A DNA stretch of 51,167 bases, from the NCBI RefSeq assembly GCF_917563915.1, contig NZ_CAKJTI010000026.1, positions 1-51,167 on the forward strand. Reading direction: 5' to 3'. The stretch is from Bacillus rhizoplanae (GTDB lineage: Bacteria > Bacillota > Bacilli > Bacillales > Bacillaceae_G). Position numbers and translations under genes: made by a program. The stretch's first letter is position 1. Every line of letters starts with the position of its first letter. The notes beneath the pieces were generated by a model that saw nothing but the letters and a program-made list of their open reading frames with translations, was not told the origin of the DNA and searched no databases. This document shows, one piece after another, positions 33,838-42,749 of this stretch.

Positions 33838-33868
33838 AAAAAGGAGCAAATTGTGCTCCTTTTTTATT
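33838..33868 (+). terminator. Terminator of the two-component operon
   Basis: AAAAAGGAGCA pairs with TGCTCCTTTTTT around AATTG, about 95 bp after the kinase stop. Confidence 0.75.
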
Positions 33869-33987
33869 TTGGTATGTATCTACGGGTAATAAAAATAATG
33901 AGAATTCCGGATTTTGATAAGGGGTATTTGGATAAAAATACTATGTATTGTTAGTTCTAGATACAGAGGATATGAGAAATCATGATA

Positions 33988-34085
33988 TTATATTCTTTTG
34001 TAAATGAATTCACGATATAGTTCAAATCCATTTTTTGCGTAAAATTGTTTTGCCGTAGTATTAGCAAGCCCGTAGTCTAGTTCTT
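33988..34085 (-). pseudogene. GNAT acetyltransferase, C-terminal relic
   Basis: Read on the minus strand, an open stretch gives ELDYGLANTTAKQFYAKNGF followed by ELYREFIYKRI and a stop. This is the standard end of a GNAT protein (NTTAKQFYAKNGF is the beta-5/alpha-4 motif). The rest of the gene is absent; upstream sequence is unrelated. It occupies the gap between the kinase and helicase genes. Confidence 0.6.
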
Positions 34086-34215
34086 TCTATTATATTTTAT
34101 TTGGAGTTAAAGGATAAAGCTGTTAATGAAACAGCAATAGGAATTTTGTCAATTAAAGCTATAATGTATGGTATAGTGAGAAAGTATGTTTGCAGAAGAG
34201 GAAGGAGATATAAAC

Positions 34216-36498
34216 ATGATTACATCTGCGCAAACTCCTTCATTAACAGAGACGATGAAAGAGTGGCATCAAGCGTTAACATATGAAATTAAACATTGGA
34301 AAACAATTGGTGGAAGTAAACTATCCATTATAAATGGACGTTTTTTATATACAGACTATGAAAGTAGTGTATATGTATTTCAGCTTATTTCTGAAGTGAG
34401 TTTACCAGACGGAACACCAATTCGAATTGAATTTGACGGTGAGGAAGCAACTGGAGAAGTATTATCTGTTCAAGGGCTAGACATTGAAGTGAAACTCAAT
34501 TGTTATATGCAGCAACATATACAAGAAGCGGCGTTATATAGTGAACCATGGCAACTGTTAGAACAGTTGCAAGAGCGTTTAAAAGAAGTGAGAAAGGATA
34601 AACAAAGACGTCAGCGCGTGAAACGGTTATTACGGGGTGATAGTGAGCCAAAGCATATTGTGAAAATGAAAAAAGTGAAAAATGAACTTGCATATCGTGC
34701 TTTTTATAATGCAACAACGTACATCTGGGGACCTCCGGGTACAGGGAAATCATATAATTTATCGCGAATTATTGCAGCTCATTATCAAAGTGGAAAATCT
34801 GTTCTTGTATTAGCTCATAGTAATGCTGCGGTTGATGTATTAATGAGTGAAGTAACAAAGCAAATTGAGAAAAAAGAGAAGTGGGTACCAGGAGACGTTA
34901 TTCGTTATGGTTTTAGTCAAAATGAACAAATCTGGAATCATGAAACGTTACTTACTACGCGATTAGTTGAATCAACAAATGAAGATTGGGAAGAAGAGCG
35001 GCTGTATTTAGAAGAATTAAGACAAGAATTAAGACAAAAAATCCTCTCTTATAAAGCAACTTCTTCCGAAAAACGAAGAATGCAAGAAATAGAAGGAGAA
35101 CTTCGGAAGCAAAAAGCAAAAGTGAAGGAAGTTGAAAAAGAGTATATTGAAAATGCAAAAGTCATTGGGGCGACATTATCGAAATGTGCAATCGATTCAC
35201 TTGTTTATGAAAGAACATTTGATCTTGTGGTCGTCGATGAAGTAAGTATGGCATATGTTCCGCAAATAGCATTGGCAGCTTCTTTAGGAAAGCGGATTGT
35301 CGTTTGCGGAGACTTTCTACAATTACCACCGATTGCTTTATCAAATCATGAGCTTGTGAATAAATGGTTAAAAGAAGATATGTTTTATCATGCAGGTATA
35401 GTAGAATCCGTAAACGAGCACAAAAAGCATCTGAATTTATACATGCTGCAAGAGCAGCGTCGCATGCATCCGCATATTTCAAGTTTTACAAATGAGTTTA
35501 TTTATAAAAATGAAGTGTTCGACCATCCATCTGTTGCAGCACGAAACGATATTGCAAATTTACAGCCTTTCATGAAGGAAGCGGCAGTTTTAATGGATAC
35601 AAGTAGTATCGGTGCTTATTCATTAAAAGATGTTGCATCTAGCTCACGTTATAATATTTTTTCTGGACTATTAGCGATGCAACTTGTGTTAATTGGTTTA
35701 GTGGATGGAATACCGTCAATTGGTATCGTTACACCATACCGTGCTCAGGCACGTTTTTTATCAACGTGTATCCGAGAATTTCTTCAAAAAACAAAGTTCA
35801 AAAATGCACCTGTACTAGCAGCGACAGTTCACAAATTTCAAGGGTCTGAACGTGATATGATTTTATTCGATACAGTTGATAGTTATCCGCAAGAACGGCC
35901 AGGTGTATTATTCTTTGATCAAAAAAACCATCGACTCGTTAATGTTGCAGTAACGAGAGCGAGAGGGAAATTTATTCAGTTATCAGATTGCCAATATATG
36001 AAGCGAAATCTTTCACGAAAACAAGCCTTATCTTATTTAACACAGCACTTACAAAAGCAAGGAGATGTGTATGATCGTACAACATCAAGAACGTTTCTAG
36101 AGCGGAAGATTACAAAAAGATTACGTTGGTTTGTACAAACGAGTGCTGAAGAACCGAGGGCATTATTAAAAGACATTGTTTCAGCAAAAAAGAAAATTAT
36201 TGTATCCATACCGAATTCAAGCCGCATGGATAAGAGGATTTGGCAAGCATTAGCACATGCAGAAGCAAGTGTTATCCTATATACAGAAGGTGCAATTCCG
36301 ATAAAAAACGTACAAGCGCGTCGTCAAAACAAAGTAATGCCATTCATTATCATTGACGATGAAATAATGTGGGCAGGTGCTCCATTAACAGCTCATATGA
36401 TATTTGATGGTAGTCCAGAATTTCCATATATAACAGCGAGACTACAAGCTCCGCAAACAATTGGAGTATTAAAAGGATTTTTAGATATAAAAATATAA
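34216..36498 (+). CDS. Superfamily I helicase (UPF1/IGHMBP2-like) with degenerate PLD-like tail
   Basis: This 760-residue helicase of the AAA_11/AAA_12 type has Walker A GPPGTGKSYNL (about residue 172), motif II VVVDEVSMAY, motif III CGDFLQLPP, motif IV region EQRRMHPHISSF, motif V ATVHKFQGSERD and motif VI NVAVTRARGKF. A charged helical insertion lies between motifs Ia and II (about 260-310). From about residue 625 a C-terminal domain reads like a phospholipase D-type fold (KKKIIVSIPNSSRMD, then FIIIDDEIMWAGAPL), but the HKD residues are not visible. I chose the ATG after AAGGAGA; the role may be RNA or DNA unwinding. Confidence 0.88.
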   Translation: MITSAQTPSLTETMKEWHQALTYEIKHWKTIGGSKLSIINGRFLYTDYESSVYVFQLISEVSLPDGTPIRIEFDGEEATGEVLSVQGLDIEVKLNCYMQQHIQEAALYSEPWQLLEQLQERLKEVRKDKQRRQRVKRLLRGDSEPKHIVKMKKVKNELAYRAFYNATTYIWGPPGTGKSYNLSRIIAAHYQSGKSVLVLAHSNAAVDVLMSEVTKQIEKKEKWVPGDVIRYGFSQNEQIWNHETLLTTRLVESTNEDWEEERLYLEELRQELRQKILSYKATSSEKRRMQEIEGELRKQKAKVKEVEKEYIENAKVIGATLSKCAIDSLVYERTFDLVVVDEVSMAYVPQIALAASLGKRIVVCGDFLQLPPIALSNHELVNKWLKEDMFYHAGIVESVNEHKKHLNLYMLQEQRRMHPHISSFTNEFIYKNEVFDHPSVAARNDIANLQPFMKEAAVLMDTSSIGAYSLKDVASSSRYNIFSGLLAMQLVLIGLVDGIPSIGIVTPYRAQARFLSTCIREFLQKTKFKNAPVLAATVHKFQGSERDMILFDTVDSYPQERPGVLFFDQKNHRLVNVAVTRARGKFIQLSDCQYMKRNLSRKQALSYLTQHLQKQGDVYDRTTSRTFLERKITKRLRWFVQTSAEEPRALLKDIVSAKKKIIVSIPNSSRMDKRIWQALAHAEASVILYTEGAIPIKNVQARRQNKVMPFIIIDDEIMWAGAPLTAHMIFDGSPEFPYITARLQAPQTIGVLKGFLDIKI

Positions 36499-36544
36499 AA
36501 TTATTATTGAAGAATCATTATTAGAATAAGATTAAACGAGAATT

Positions 36545-36574
36545 CCTCAGACGAAAAATTGTCTGAGGTTATTT
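36545..36574 (+). terminator. Intrinsic terminator
   Basis: CCTCAGAC and GTCTGAGG pair perfectly around GAAAAATT, followed by TTATTTT. Confidence 0.7.
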
Positions 36575-36651
36575 TCGTTGATTATTATTTTGAAAATTCG
36601 TAAGATTAATATTATTATATAGTTGAGACGAAAAGAAATGAGGATTGTCCT

Positions 36652-36977
36652 GTGAAGATAGTATATAACCGAGCAATATTACAATTATTATCTGTAAAAG
36701 ATGCACGTTTATTGTATTCTATTATTGAAAAACACCCAGATATTTGGACATATTTAATAACAAATTACATGTACAATTTAAAACAGATACTCACAATGAA
36801 AACTCACAGCGGGCTATTGAAAGATTAGGTGCAGTAAAAGAAGGTATTCTGTGAAATGAACACCAACTTCCAAATGGATATGTGAGGGATGCTGTTGTGT
36901 ATAGTGTTATCTCAGAAGATTGGTCAAGTGTAAAAGAACGATTAGAAAATAAATTAATGAGTGTAAAATGTAAGTAG
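36652..36977 (+). pseudogene. GNAT (RimJ/RimL-type) acetyltransferase, decayed
   Basis: The start codes MKIVYNRAILQLLSVKDARL (GTG, weak binding site). After about 36 residues the sequence jumps to the end of a RimJ-type GNAT in another frame: VQFKTDTHNENSQRAIERLG, then AVKEGIL, an in-frame TGA at 36852, and LPNGYVRDAVVYSVISEDW. The middle with the acetyl-CoA loop is missing. A deletion, a frameshift and a nonsense codon make it non-functional. An intact GNAT gene follows. Confidence 0.75.
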
Positions 36978-36987
36978 GAGGAAACAG

Positions 36988-37485
36988 ATGCCATATATAG
37001 AAACAGAACGCTTAAAAATGATATCTTTCACATTAGAATTAGTAGAGGCTACAATAAAAGGGACTGAAGAGCTTTCAAAAATAATCCCTTACCAAATTGC
37101 TAGTCAATGGCCAATGCCTGATTATGCGGAAATTTTACCGTGGAAAGCAGAACGATTACTTAAAAATCCAGATAGTAGTCAATGGAGTGGTCTTATTATT
37201 CATAAAGAAGATCAGACAATTATTGGCGATATGGGATGTAAAGGTAGTCCGGATGTGAATGGGATCGTTGAAATTGGATATAGTATTGTCCCAGATTACC
37301 AAGGAAAAGGCTATGCTACAGAAATGACAAAAGGCCTTGTACAATGGTTATTAAACCAGCAAAATGTAACGACGATTAAAGCGGAATGTTTAACAAGTAA
37401 CACTGCTTCTGCAAGAGTGTTAGAGAAATCAGGTTTTTGTTGTGTATTACAGGAAAAACATATGAAATATTGGATTTTGAAATAG
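36988..37485 (+). CDS. GNAT family N-acetyltransferase
   Basis: A 165-residue acetyltransferase of the RimJ/RimL type. It has METERLKMI-like opening IETERLKMISF, motif A in IVEIGYSIVPDYQGKGYATEM (acetyl-CoA pyrophosphate loop QGKGYA) and motif B region SNTASARVLEKSGF. AGGAGG lies six bases before the ATG. The substrate is unknown; relatives acetylate protein N-termini, antibiotics or small amines. It lies directly after a decayed relative, so the pair may descend from a duplication. Confidence 0.88.
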   Translation: MPYIETERLKMISFTLELVEATIKGTEELSKIIPYQIASQWPMPDYAEILPWKAERLLKNPDSSQWSGLIIHKEDQTIIGDMGCKGSPDVNGIVEIGYSIVPDYQGKGYATEMTKGLVQWLLNQQNVTTIKAECLTSNTASARVLEKSGFCCVLQEKHMKYWILK

Positions 37486-37514
37486 TAGTTCAAGAGAAAT
37501 GCCTTCTAATCAAT

Positions 37515-37620
37515 TTATCAAGACCTAAAATATAAAAAGTCATAAAAATAAGGGGTGTTACATATTATACATGACTAATATGTATCATCCCTTTACTTCT
37601 TGTTCCACAAACGCGCCCGA
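37515..37620 (-). repeat. Hairpin repeat, copy C (reverse)
   Basis: On the minus strand it reads ATCGGGCGCG, then an imperfect hairpin GGGATGATACATATTA/TAATATGTAACACCCC, T-rich sequence and TTTTAGGTCTTGATAA. The same order of blocks occurs at 38845-38943 and 51043-51146. I do not recognise the family. Confidence 0.65.
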
Positions 37621-37648
37621 TTGTGGAAGGTTACAATAAGTGTTCATT

Positions 37649-37706
37649 GATAGGTTATGTGTATATCGACACGTGAAGCAGCTGCAGATATAAAAATATT
37701 GAGAAG
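37649..37706 (+). pseudogene. Possible serine resolvase N-terminal relic
   Basis: ATAGGTTATGTG followed, one base out of frame, by ATATCGACACGTGAAGCA reads IGYV / ISTREAAADIKIL, like the IGYxRVSTxEQNxDRQ start of Tn3-type resolvases. It is too short and broken to be certain. The remainder of the 37486-37866 gap holds repeat C and nothing else I can identify. Confidence 0.3.
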
Positions 37707-37866
37707 TTAGTATGGTGAGAGATGATGACTAAGGATAAGGTAATGTCGCAAATTGTTACTGATTCGTAATTTTGGGATATATTTTTATTTTCTTAATAAA
37801 AACAGTAAATAAATATGGTAAAATTCACCTGGGAAGAACTTTAATTTAAAAGGAGGGTGACAAAAT

Positions 37867-38118
37867 ATGAATAAGAATTACATATGGATAGCTTTAATTA
37901 TAAGTTTCTTAGTGGTTGCACCATTTAATTGGTTTCTTCCAAATACTTCTCTATTCCTAGTGATTATCAGAATGTTAACTAAATTATTCTTGTATTTCTT
38001 TGGAATATTGCTAACACTTAACTTACTACAATATTTAAAAAATAGAACAAACCACGAGAAACAAATTATTAAACTTCTTGAAGAAATTAAGAATTCAATA
38101 GGGCATAAAGAGAAATAA
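37867..38118 (+). CDS. Small membrane protein, 83 residues, unknown
   Basis: Two hydrophobic segments (about 5-25 and 30-52) are followed by a charged amphipathic tail (NRTNHEKQIIKLLEEIKNS). The ATG follows AAAGGAGGGTGAC, a strong binding site. I do not recognise the family. The gene precedes a broken TetR regulator on the same strand, which may once have controlled it. Confidence 0.6.
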   Translation: MNKNYIWIALIISFLVVAPFNWFLPNTSLFLVIIRMLTKLFLYFFGILLTLNLLQYLKNRTNHEKQIIKLLEEIKNSIGHKEK

Positions 38119-38119
38119 T

Positions 38120-38599
38120 CCTCCGATAAATTGAAAAAGCCCGTAGAGCTCAAATTGTGGAATGTGCGATTGAGACAATTTGCTGAAGTGGGTTATGCAC
38201 AAGCCTCTTTAGGACAAATCGCTAAACGCGCAAAAATAAGTAAGGGGATTATTTCTTATCACTTTACAAACAAAGAGGAACTTCTCGAGCAAGTTGTAAC
38301 TAATTACTATATAGCTTGCCAGTCCTTTATTTGTCCTCAAATTGAAGCTCAAACGTCCCCAAGAAAGAATGCTTCAAACGTATATTGAATCCAATCTGAA
38401 ATTTATAGATGAAAATCGAAAGCATGTATTCGTTGTTATAGAAATTGTTTCGAATGAAAGAACAGATGAAGGCAAACTTCGGTTTGCAGCAGACCATGAT
38501 GAAACTATTTTTCTTCCCATTGAAAATATAAATCCCGATCTTAACGTTAAAGATTACACTAAAGAGCTTATCACAATCTTTGAGCAGGCATCACCCTAG
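38120..38599 (+). pseudogene. TetR family regulator, frameshifted
   Basis: Three frames together rebuild a TetR regulator. First comes EKARRAQIVECAIETI with no start codon. After one extra base near 38183 it continues AEVGYAQASLGQIAKRAKIS and KGIISYHFTNKEELLEQVV (helix-turn-helix). A second shift near 38355 leads to MLQTYIESNLKFIDENRKHV and the ligand-domain start. No complete frame exists, so the protein is not made as a whole. The break may have freed a target gene from repression. Confidence 0.8.
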
Positions 38600-38612
38600 G
38601 GAGGGGAAGTAC

Positions 38613-38777
38613 ATGATATTTTATGAGGTTATTTGTTTTTGTTGTAAAAATGTATTTCGGGTATATGAAGGAACTGAAAAATATAAGCAATTCAAGAAAA
38701 ATCCGAAAGGGAAATATTGTTGTGACGAATGTAATCATAAAATACAACTTGAAGCAATAAAACATTTTTTTAGATAG
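38613..38777 (+). CDS. Small zinc-ribbon protein (DUF2197/YlaI-like)
   Basis: This 54-residue protein has two knuckles, CFCCKN near residue 8 and CCDEC near residue 41, spaced as in the DUF2197 family (B. subtilis YlaI), so it probably binds one zinc ion. The ATG is well placed after GGGAGGGG; a longer frame from 38580 lacks a binding site. The role is unknown. Confidence 0.7.
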   Translation: MIFYEVICFCCKNVFRVYEGTEKYKQFKKNPKGKYCCDECNHKIQLEAIKHFFR

Positions 38778-38844
38778 TGGTAATATCTACTACTCAATTT
38801 TGCTAGTATATATAATGTCCAATTGTTTCCCATTTTTGTTACGC

Positions 38845-38943
38845 TAACGGGTGCTTTAATTGAATAAAGGACAATACATAGTAGTCATATACAATATGTA
38901 TTGTCCTTTATTTATTTGGATTTTTTAAATTTAGGTCTTGATA
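38845..38943 (+). repeat. Hairpin repeat, copy A
   Basis: AACGGGTGCTTTAATTGAAT is followed by a perfect hairpin (GGACAATACATA/TATGTATTGTCC), TTTATTTATTTGGATTTTTT and TTTAGGTCTTGATAA. It is inverted relative to copy C, 1.2 kb to the left. The hairpin and T run could also end transcription of the zinc-ribbon gene. From 38944 to 39237 I see no gene. Confidence 0.65.
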
Positions 38944-39261
38944 ACTGCATTAGAAGCCATTTTTTCTTACAAAACTATTACGTATTTTATATACTTTTGT
39001 TTCAGCGTTCCATTCTGTAAAAAAATTCGCTACAATATAGAAGTATGAGAATTTGAGAGAAATATAAGTTGTTATTATTATAAGTAGACCACGAATGTAA
39101 GTGTGAAATATAAAAACCACTTTTTTATTGAAAAGCCTTTTATAAAACTGCTATGAGGAAAAACACCTTCTTTCAAATCAATTCAAATAATAAATTGAAC
39201 AAACATTCGATTATATGAATTTTTATATAAAGTATGTATGAAATACGGGGGCTGTAATGTT

Positions 39262-39888
39262 ATGAAGAAAAAAAGAAGTATAAAAATAAGGGTGGTACAG
39301 GCACTCTTATTTATACTTGGTTCAATTATTGTCTTTGTCAGCTATGCGGCGTATGATATTTGGCATTATCGTTCTAAGACAGATCAAGTTGATACGGATG
39401 CTGCAATTGTATTAGGAGCCGCGTCGTGGAATGGAAAACCGTCTCCAGTATTTCGTGAGAGAATTAATCATGCCATTTCTCTTTATCAGAATGGGAACGT
39501 TAAAAAAATTATTTTTACAGGTGGTACGAAATTTGAAACGGAATTAGAAGAAGCGCGTACTGCGAAAATATATGCATTAAAGCATAATGTAAAAGAGGAA
39601 GATATTTTAATTGAAACGGAATCACGTTATACAGAAGAGAATTTAAAAAATGCTCTGCAAATTGGAAACGAACATGGCTTACAGACTTACACAATTGTAA
39701 GCGATCCACTTCATATGAAACGAGCGATGCAAATTGCAAAACATCTTGGTATGGATGCATATTCTTCACCAACGCCAACGTCTGCTTATCGTAGTCTAGA
39801 CACAGAGTTACCTTTCTTTTTCAAAGAGCTATGCTCTTATATTGGTTATGTTGCATCCTTGCCTGTTCGCTTTTTAAAAGGTGATTAA
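39262..39888 (+). CDS. DUF218 (YdcF/SanA-like) membrane protein
   Basis: A 208-residue protein with one N-terminal transmembrane segment (about 10-32) and an extracytoplasmic DUF218 domain. It has AAIVLGAASWNGKPSPVFRERI, IIFTGG and ESRYTEENLKNAL, then VSDPLHMKRAM. DUF218 proteins such as E. coli SanA and ElyC affect envelope integrity or vancomycin sensitivity; the biochemical reaction is unsettled. I chose the ATG at 39262, ten bases after GGGGG. A terminator follows the stop. Confidence 0.85.
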   Translation: MKKKRSIKIRVVQALLFILGSIIVFVSYAAYDIWHYRSKTDQVDTDAAIVLGAASWNGKPSPVFRERINHAISLYQNGNVKKIIFTGGTKFETELEEARTAKIYALKHNVKEEDILIETESRYTEENLKNALQIGNEHGLQTYTIVSDPLHMKRAMQIAKHLGMDAYSSPTPTSAYRSLDTELPFFFKELCSYIGYVASLPVRFLKGD

Positions 39889-39891
39889 AAA

Positions 39892-39928
39892 GGAAGATTT
39901 CCTAATGTTTTTAGGAAATCTTTTTTGT
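39892..39928 (+). terminator. Intrinsic terminator
   Basis: AAGATTTCCTAA and TTAGGAAATCTT pair perfectly around TGTTT, followed by TTTTG. Confidence 0.8.
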
Positions 39929-40003
39929 GTTTAAAGCATTGTTTTTTCATCGGAATAGTGTAATAATTGAAATGCAGATTAATATGTTTAAGGGAAAGAA
40001 TGT

Positions 40004-40056
40004 ATATAGTGAAACATCCATCAGAGGGGTTTTTACAGTTCATTAGTGTGGGATAA
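40004..40056 (-). repeat. bcr1 remnant, heavily decayed
   Basis: TATAGTGAAACATCCATCAGAGGGG and GTGTGGGATAA recall the two ends of bcr1 in reverse orientation, with mismatches and a large internal deletion. The TTTAT duplications are no longer recognisable. Confidence 0.5.
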
Positions 40057-40119
40057 CTAAAGTAGCTAAAGAGAACAGTGTGCATATAATTTTAGCATGA
40101 AATAGAGGGGGCTGATGAA

Positions 40120-41274
40120 ATGGAGTTTGTAAGAACGAGAGAGCAACGAGAGCGATTAAGTAAATTACAACCATATATCACTCTATTCTCAAATAGAGAA
40201 CAGCAGTTAGATGAATTATATTCATTTCCTTTTGAAAATATAGAAGATTTAAAAGGGATTGGATATACAGCATGGACTGTTCCGCATGACGAAGGCGGGG
40301 CAGGGATATCTCTGTATGATTTTTTACTATTTCAAGAATATATTGCACAAGGTGATGGGGCAACAGCATTATGTATGGGCTGGCATCTTGGAATTATACA
40401 AGAACTTTCAGAAAATCGCTCATGGGATAAGAAGCTGTTTTCTTGGCTTTGTGAGAAAGTGAAAGACGGGGCCCTTGTAAACCGAGCAGCAACGGAACGA
40501 AATACGGGCAGTCCAACACGAGGAGGAAAGCCGGAGACAACAGCTATTCAAAAGGGAGATACCTGGATGATTTCTGGTAGGAAAACATTCACAACAATGG
40601 CACCGGTATTAGATTACTTTCTCGTTTCAGCATTTATAGAAGGGACAGAGGAAGTAGGGGAATTTCTTGTCCCGCGTAATACAGAGGGTGTTTCAATTGA
40701 AGAAACGTGGGATAGTGTAGCTATGCGCGGGACAGCAAGTCATGATCTAATTTTAGAACAAGTAGTGGTTCCGCATAAATACTTTGTAGAGATTATTTCT
40801 CCGCGTAGGATGACAAAGAGAAGAGGATGGCTGCTGCATATTCCAGCTTGTTATCTTGGCATTGCACAAGCTGCACGTCGGTATGCCTTGCAATTTGCAG
40901 CAACGTATCAACCGAATAGTTTACAAGCACCTATAGCAACGGTGCCAAATGTTCAAAGATTAATAGGAGAAATGGAATTAGAAATGATGCAAGCCCGTTC
41001 TTTCTTATATAGTGTTGCAAAGCAGTATGAAGAAGGAAGTAAAGAAAGTTTGCAAGCAGAGATGGCCGCGGTGAAGTATACTGCGACAAATACGGCAATT
41101 TCTATTGTAGATAAAGCGATGCGTATTGTCGGAGCCAGAAGTTTATCTGAGAAAAATCCGTTACATCGCTATTACTTACACGTACGTGCTGGACTTCATA
41201 ATCCTCCGATGGATGATGCGACAATTTCACTATTAGCGCAGTATGCCTTGCAAGATTTTGAAACTGAAAAATAG
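40120..41274 (+). CDS. Acyl-CoA dehydrogenase family protein (YdbM-like)
   Basis: This 384-residue flavoprotein has the acyl-CoA dehydrogenase layout. A helical N-terminal domain contains TVPHDEGGAGISLYDFLLF. The beta domain has AATERNTGSP and SGRKTFTTMAPVLDYFLV. A C-terminal helical domain starts near residue 235. B. subtilis YdbM is a similar protein of uncertain substrate. It would oxidise an acyl-CoA or a related compound in the cytoplasm. The ATG follows GAGGGGGC. No fatty acid degradation genes are nearby. Confidence 0.88.
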   Translation: MEFVRTREQRERLSKLQPYITLFSNREQQLDELYSFPFENIEDLKGIGYTAWTVPHDEGGAGISLYDFLLFQEYIAQGDGATALCMGWHLGIIQELSENRSWDKKLFSWLCEKVKDGALVNRAATERNTGSPTRGGKPETTAIQKGDTWMISGRKTFTTMAPVLDYFLVSAFIEGTEEVGEFLVPRNTEGVSIEETWDSVAMRGTASHDLILEQVVVPHKYFVEIISPRRMTKRRGWLLHIPACYLGIAQAARRYALQFAATYQPNSLQAPIATVPNVQRLIGEMELEMMQARSFLYSVAKQYEEGSKESLQAEMAAVKYTATNTAISIVDKAMRIVGARSLSEKNPLHRYYLHVRAGLHNPPMDDATISLLAQYALQDFETEK

Positions 41275-41334
41275 GCACTGTTTTTCCTTTTCGTATATAA
41301 TAAGGGCAAGTGATGTATGAAAAGGAGAATACAT

Positions 41335-42015
41335 ATGTTAGAAGTCATTGCAACATGTTTAGAAGATGCAAAACGGATTGAACGTGGTGGTGGAGAACGG
41401 ATAGAGTTAATTACAGCATTTACAGAAGGCGGGCTTACACCAAGCTATGCATTAATAAAAAATGTAATAGAAGCCGTTACCATTCCTGTACATGTAATGA
41501 TTCGTCCACATGCAAAATCTTTCGTATATTCTAAAGAGGAAATTGAGTTAATGAAAGAGGATATTCGTATCGCAAAACAACTTGGCGCAACTGGTGTTGT
41601 TTTAGGTGTTTTGAATGGAGATAATAAAATTGATGAAGAAAAATTAGGACAGTTATTAGAAGTAGTAGATGAAATGAATGTGACGTTTCACCGAGCAATT
41701 GATGAAATGACGGATTTAGTAGGAAGCGTAAAAATATTGCGGAAATTTAATAAGATTACACATATTTTAACATCTGGTGGACAAGGGAAAATAGAAGATA
41801 ACATTTCTGTTTTACGTGGTATGAATCAAGCAAGTGAGGGACAAATACAAATCGTTGTTGGCAGTGGTGTGACGAAAGAGAATGTGCAGCAATTGTTACA
41901 CGATACTGGAATTACACAAGCTCATGTTGGTACAGCAGTGAGAGAAGGAAAATCGTGTTTTGGTGAAGTTGTCGTTCAAAATGTACAAGAAATTGTAAAA
42001 CTGACTAGTTGTTAA
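41335..42015 (+). CDS. cutC: CutC family protein
   Basis: This 226-residue TIM-barrel protein belongs to the CutC family, linked to copper homeostasis in some bacteria, although the exact role is disputed. It shows MLEVIATCLEDAKRIERGGGERIEL at the start, the conserved VHVMIRPH (about residue 50), VTFHRAIDEM (about residue 120) and LTSGGQ. The ATG at 41335 lies six bases after AAAGGAGA. It is 13 bp upstream of the signal peptidase gene, so the two may be co-transcribed. Confidence 0.92.
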   Translation: MLEVIATCLEDAKRIERGGGERIELITAFTEGGLTPSYALIKNVIEAVTIPVHVMIRPHAKSFVYSKEEIELMKEDIRIAKQLGATGVVLGVLNGDNKIDEEKLGQLLEVVDEMNVTFHRAIDEMTDLVGSVKILRKFNKITHILTSGGQGKIEDNISVLRGMNQASEGQIQIVVGSGVTKENVQQLLHDTGITQAHVGTAVREGKSCFGEVVVQNVQEIVKLTSC

Positions 42016-42028
42016 AGGAGATATCTAG

Positions 42029-42571
42029 ATGAAAAAGAATGAGATCGTGTCATGGGTTAAAAGTATAGCTCTAGCTTTGGTTATTGCATTTGTTTGTCGT
42101 GCATTTTTGTTTACACCGTCGCTTGTGCAGGGAGAATCCATGATGCCAACGCTAGAAAATAATGAGAGAATGGTTGTGAATAAAATTGGATATAGTCTAC
42201 AAGGATTAGATCGTTTTAATATCATTGTCTTTCACGGGAATGAAGGTCATGATTTAGTAAAACGAGTAATTGGTTTACCTGGAGATACAATTGAGTATAA
42301 ACATGATGTTTTATATGTAAATGGTAAGCCAGTTGCTGAACCATATTTAGATGAATATAAAAAGCAACTATCTGGAGGGGAGCTAACTCCTGACTTTACG
42401 TTAGAAGAGATAACTGGAAAGAAAACAGTTCCTGAAGGTTATGTATTTGTACTGGGAGATAACCGTCAAGTATCTAAGGATAGCCGAGCATTTGGTTTTG
42501 TTTCTGAAAAACAAATTGTTGGGAAAGGTTCAGTGGTATTTTGGCCACTGCAGCATGCTAGAGCATTATAG
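42029..42571 (+). CDS. lepB: Signal peptidase I
   Basis: This 180-residue membrane protease removes signal peptides from exported proteins. One N-terminal transmembrane segment (about 11-29) precedes the catalytic GESMMPTL (Ser37) and VKRVIGLPGD (Lys78); the later box GDNRQVSKDSRAFG is also conserved. Length and single membrane anchor match SipS-type Bacillus enzymes, of which several paralogues are usual. AAAGGAGAT precedes the ATG. Confidence 0.95.
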   Translation: MKKNEIVSWVKSIALALVIAFVCRAFLFTPSLVQGESMMPTLENNERMVVNKIGYSLQGLDRFNIIVFHGNEGHDLVKRVIGLPGDTIEYKHDVLYVNGKPVAEPYLDEYKKQLSGGELTPDFTLEEITGKKTVPEGYVFVLGDNRQVSKDSRAFGFVSEKQIVGKGSVVFWPLQHARAL

Positions 42572-42580
42572 TAGTTTATA

Positions 42581-42622
42581 AAAAAAGCAACTAAACTCAT
42601 TTAGAGTTTGATTGCTTTTTTT
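42581..42622 (+). terminator. Intrinsic terminator
   Basis: AAAAAAGCAAC.TAAACTC pairs with GAGTTTGATTGCTTTTTT, nearly perfect, with a T tail. Confidence 0.8.
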
Positions 42623-42653
42623 ATTTTTATTAATAATAAAGATAAAAAATGTA

Positions 42654-42682
42654 TTGTTTGAATTAAGAGAATATTTTATAAT
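42654..42682 (+). promoter_or_regulatory. SigA promoter of the 5-oxoproline operon
   Basis: TTGTTT (42654-42659) and TATAAT (42677-42682) are 17 bp apart, 67 bp before kipR. Confidence 0.65.
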
Positions 42683-42699
42683 TTAAAACAGATATTTCA

Positions 42700-42736
42700 T
42701 TTCGAAAATCGGAATAAGCGTTCTGAAATACGGAAC
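42700..42736 (+). promoter_or_regulatory. Tandem operator candidate for the IclR regulator
   Basis: Two similar partly palindromic sites lie between promoter and start codon: TTTCGAAAATCGGAA and GTTCTGAAATACGGAAC. IclR-type regulators bind GGAA/TTCC-like palindromes, so these are likely autoregulatory operators. The second abuts the ribosome binding site. Confidence 0.5.
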
Positions 42737-42749
42737 GGAGGGGGACTTC

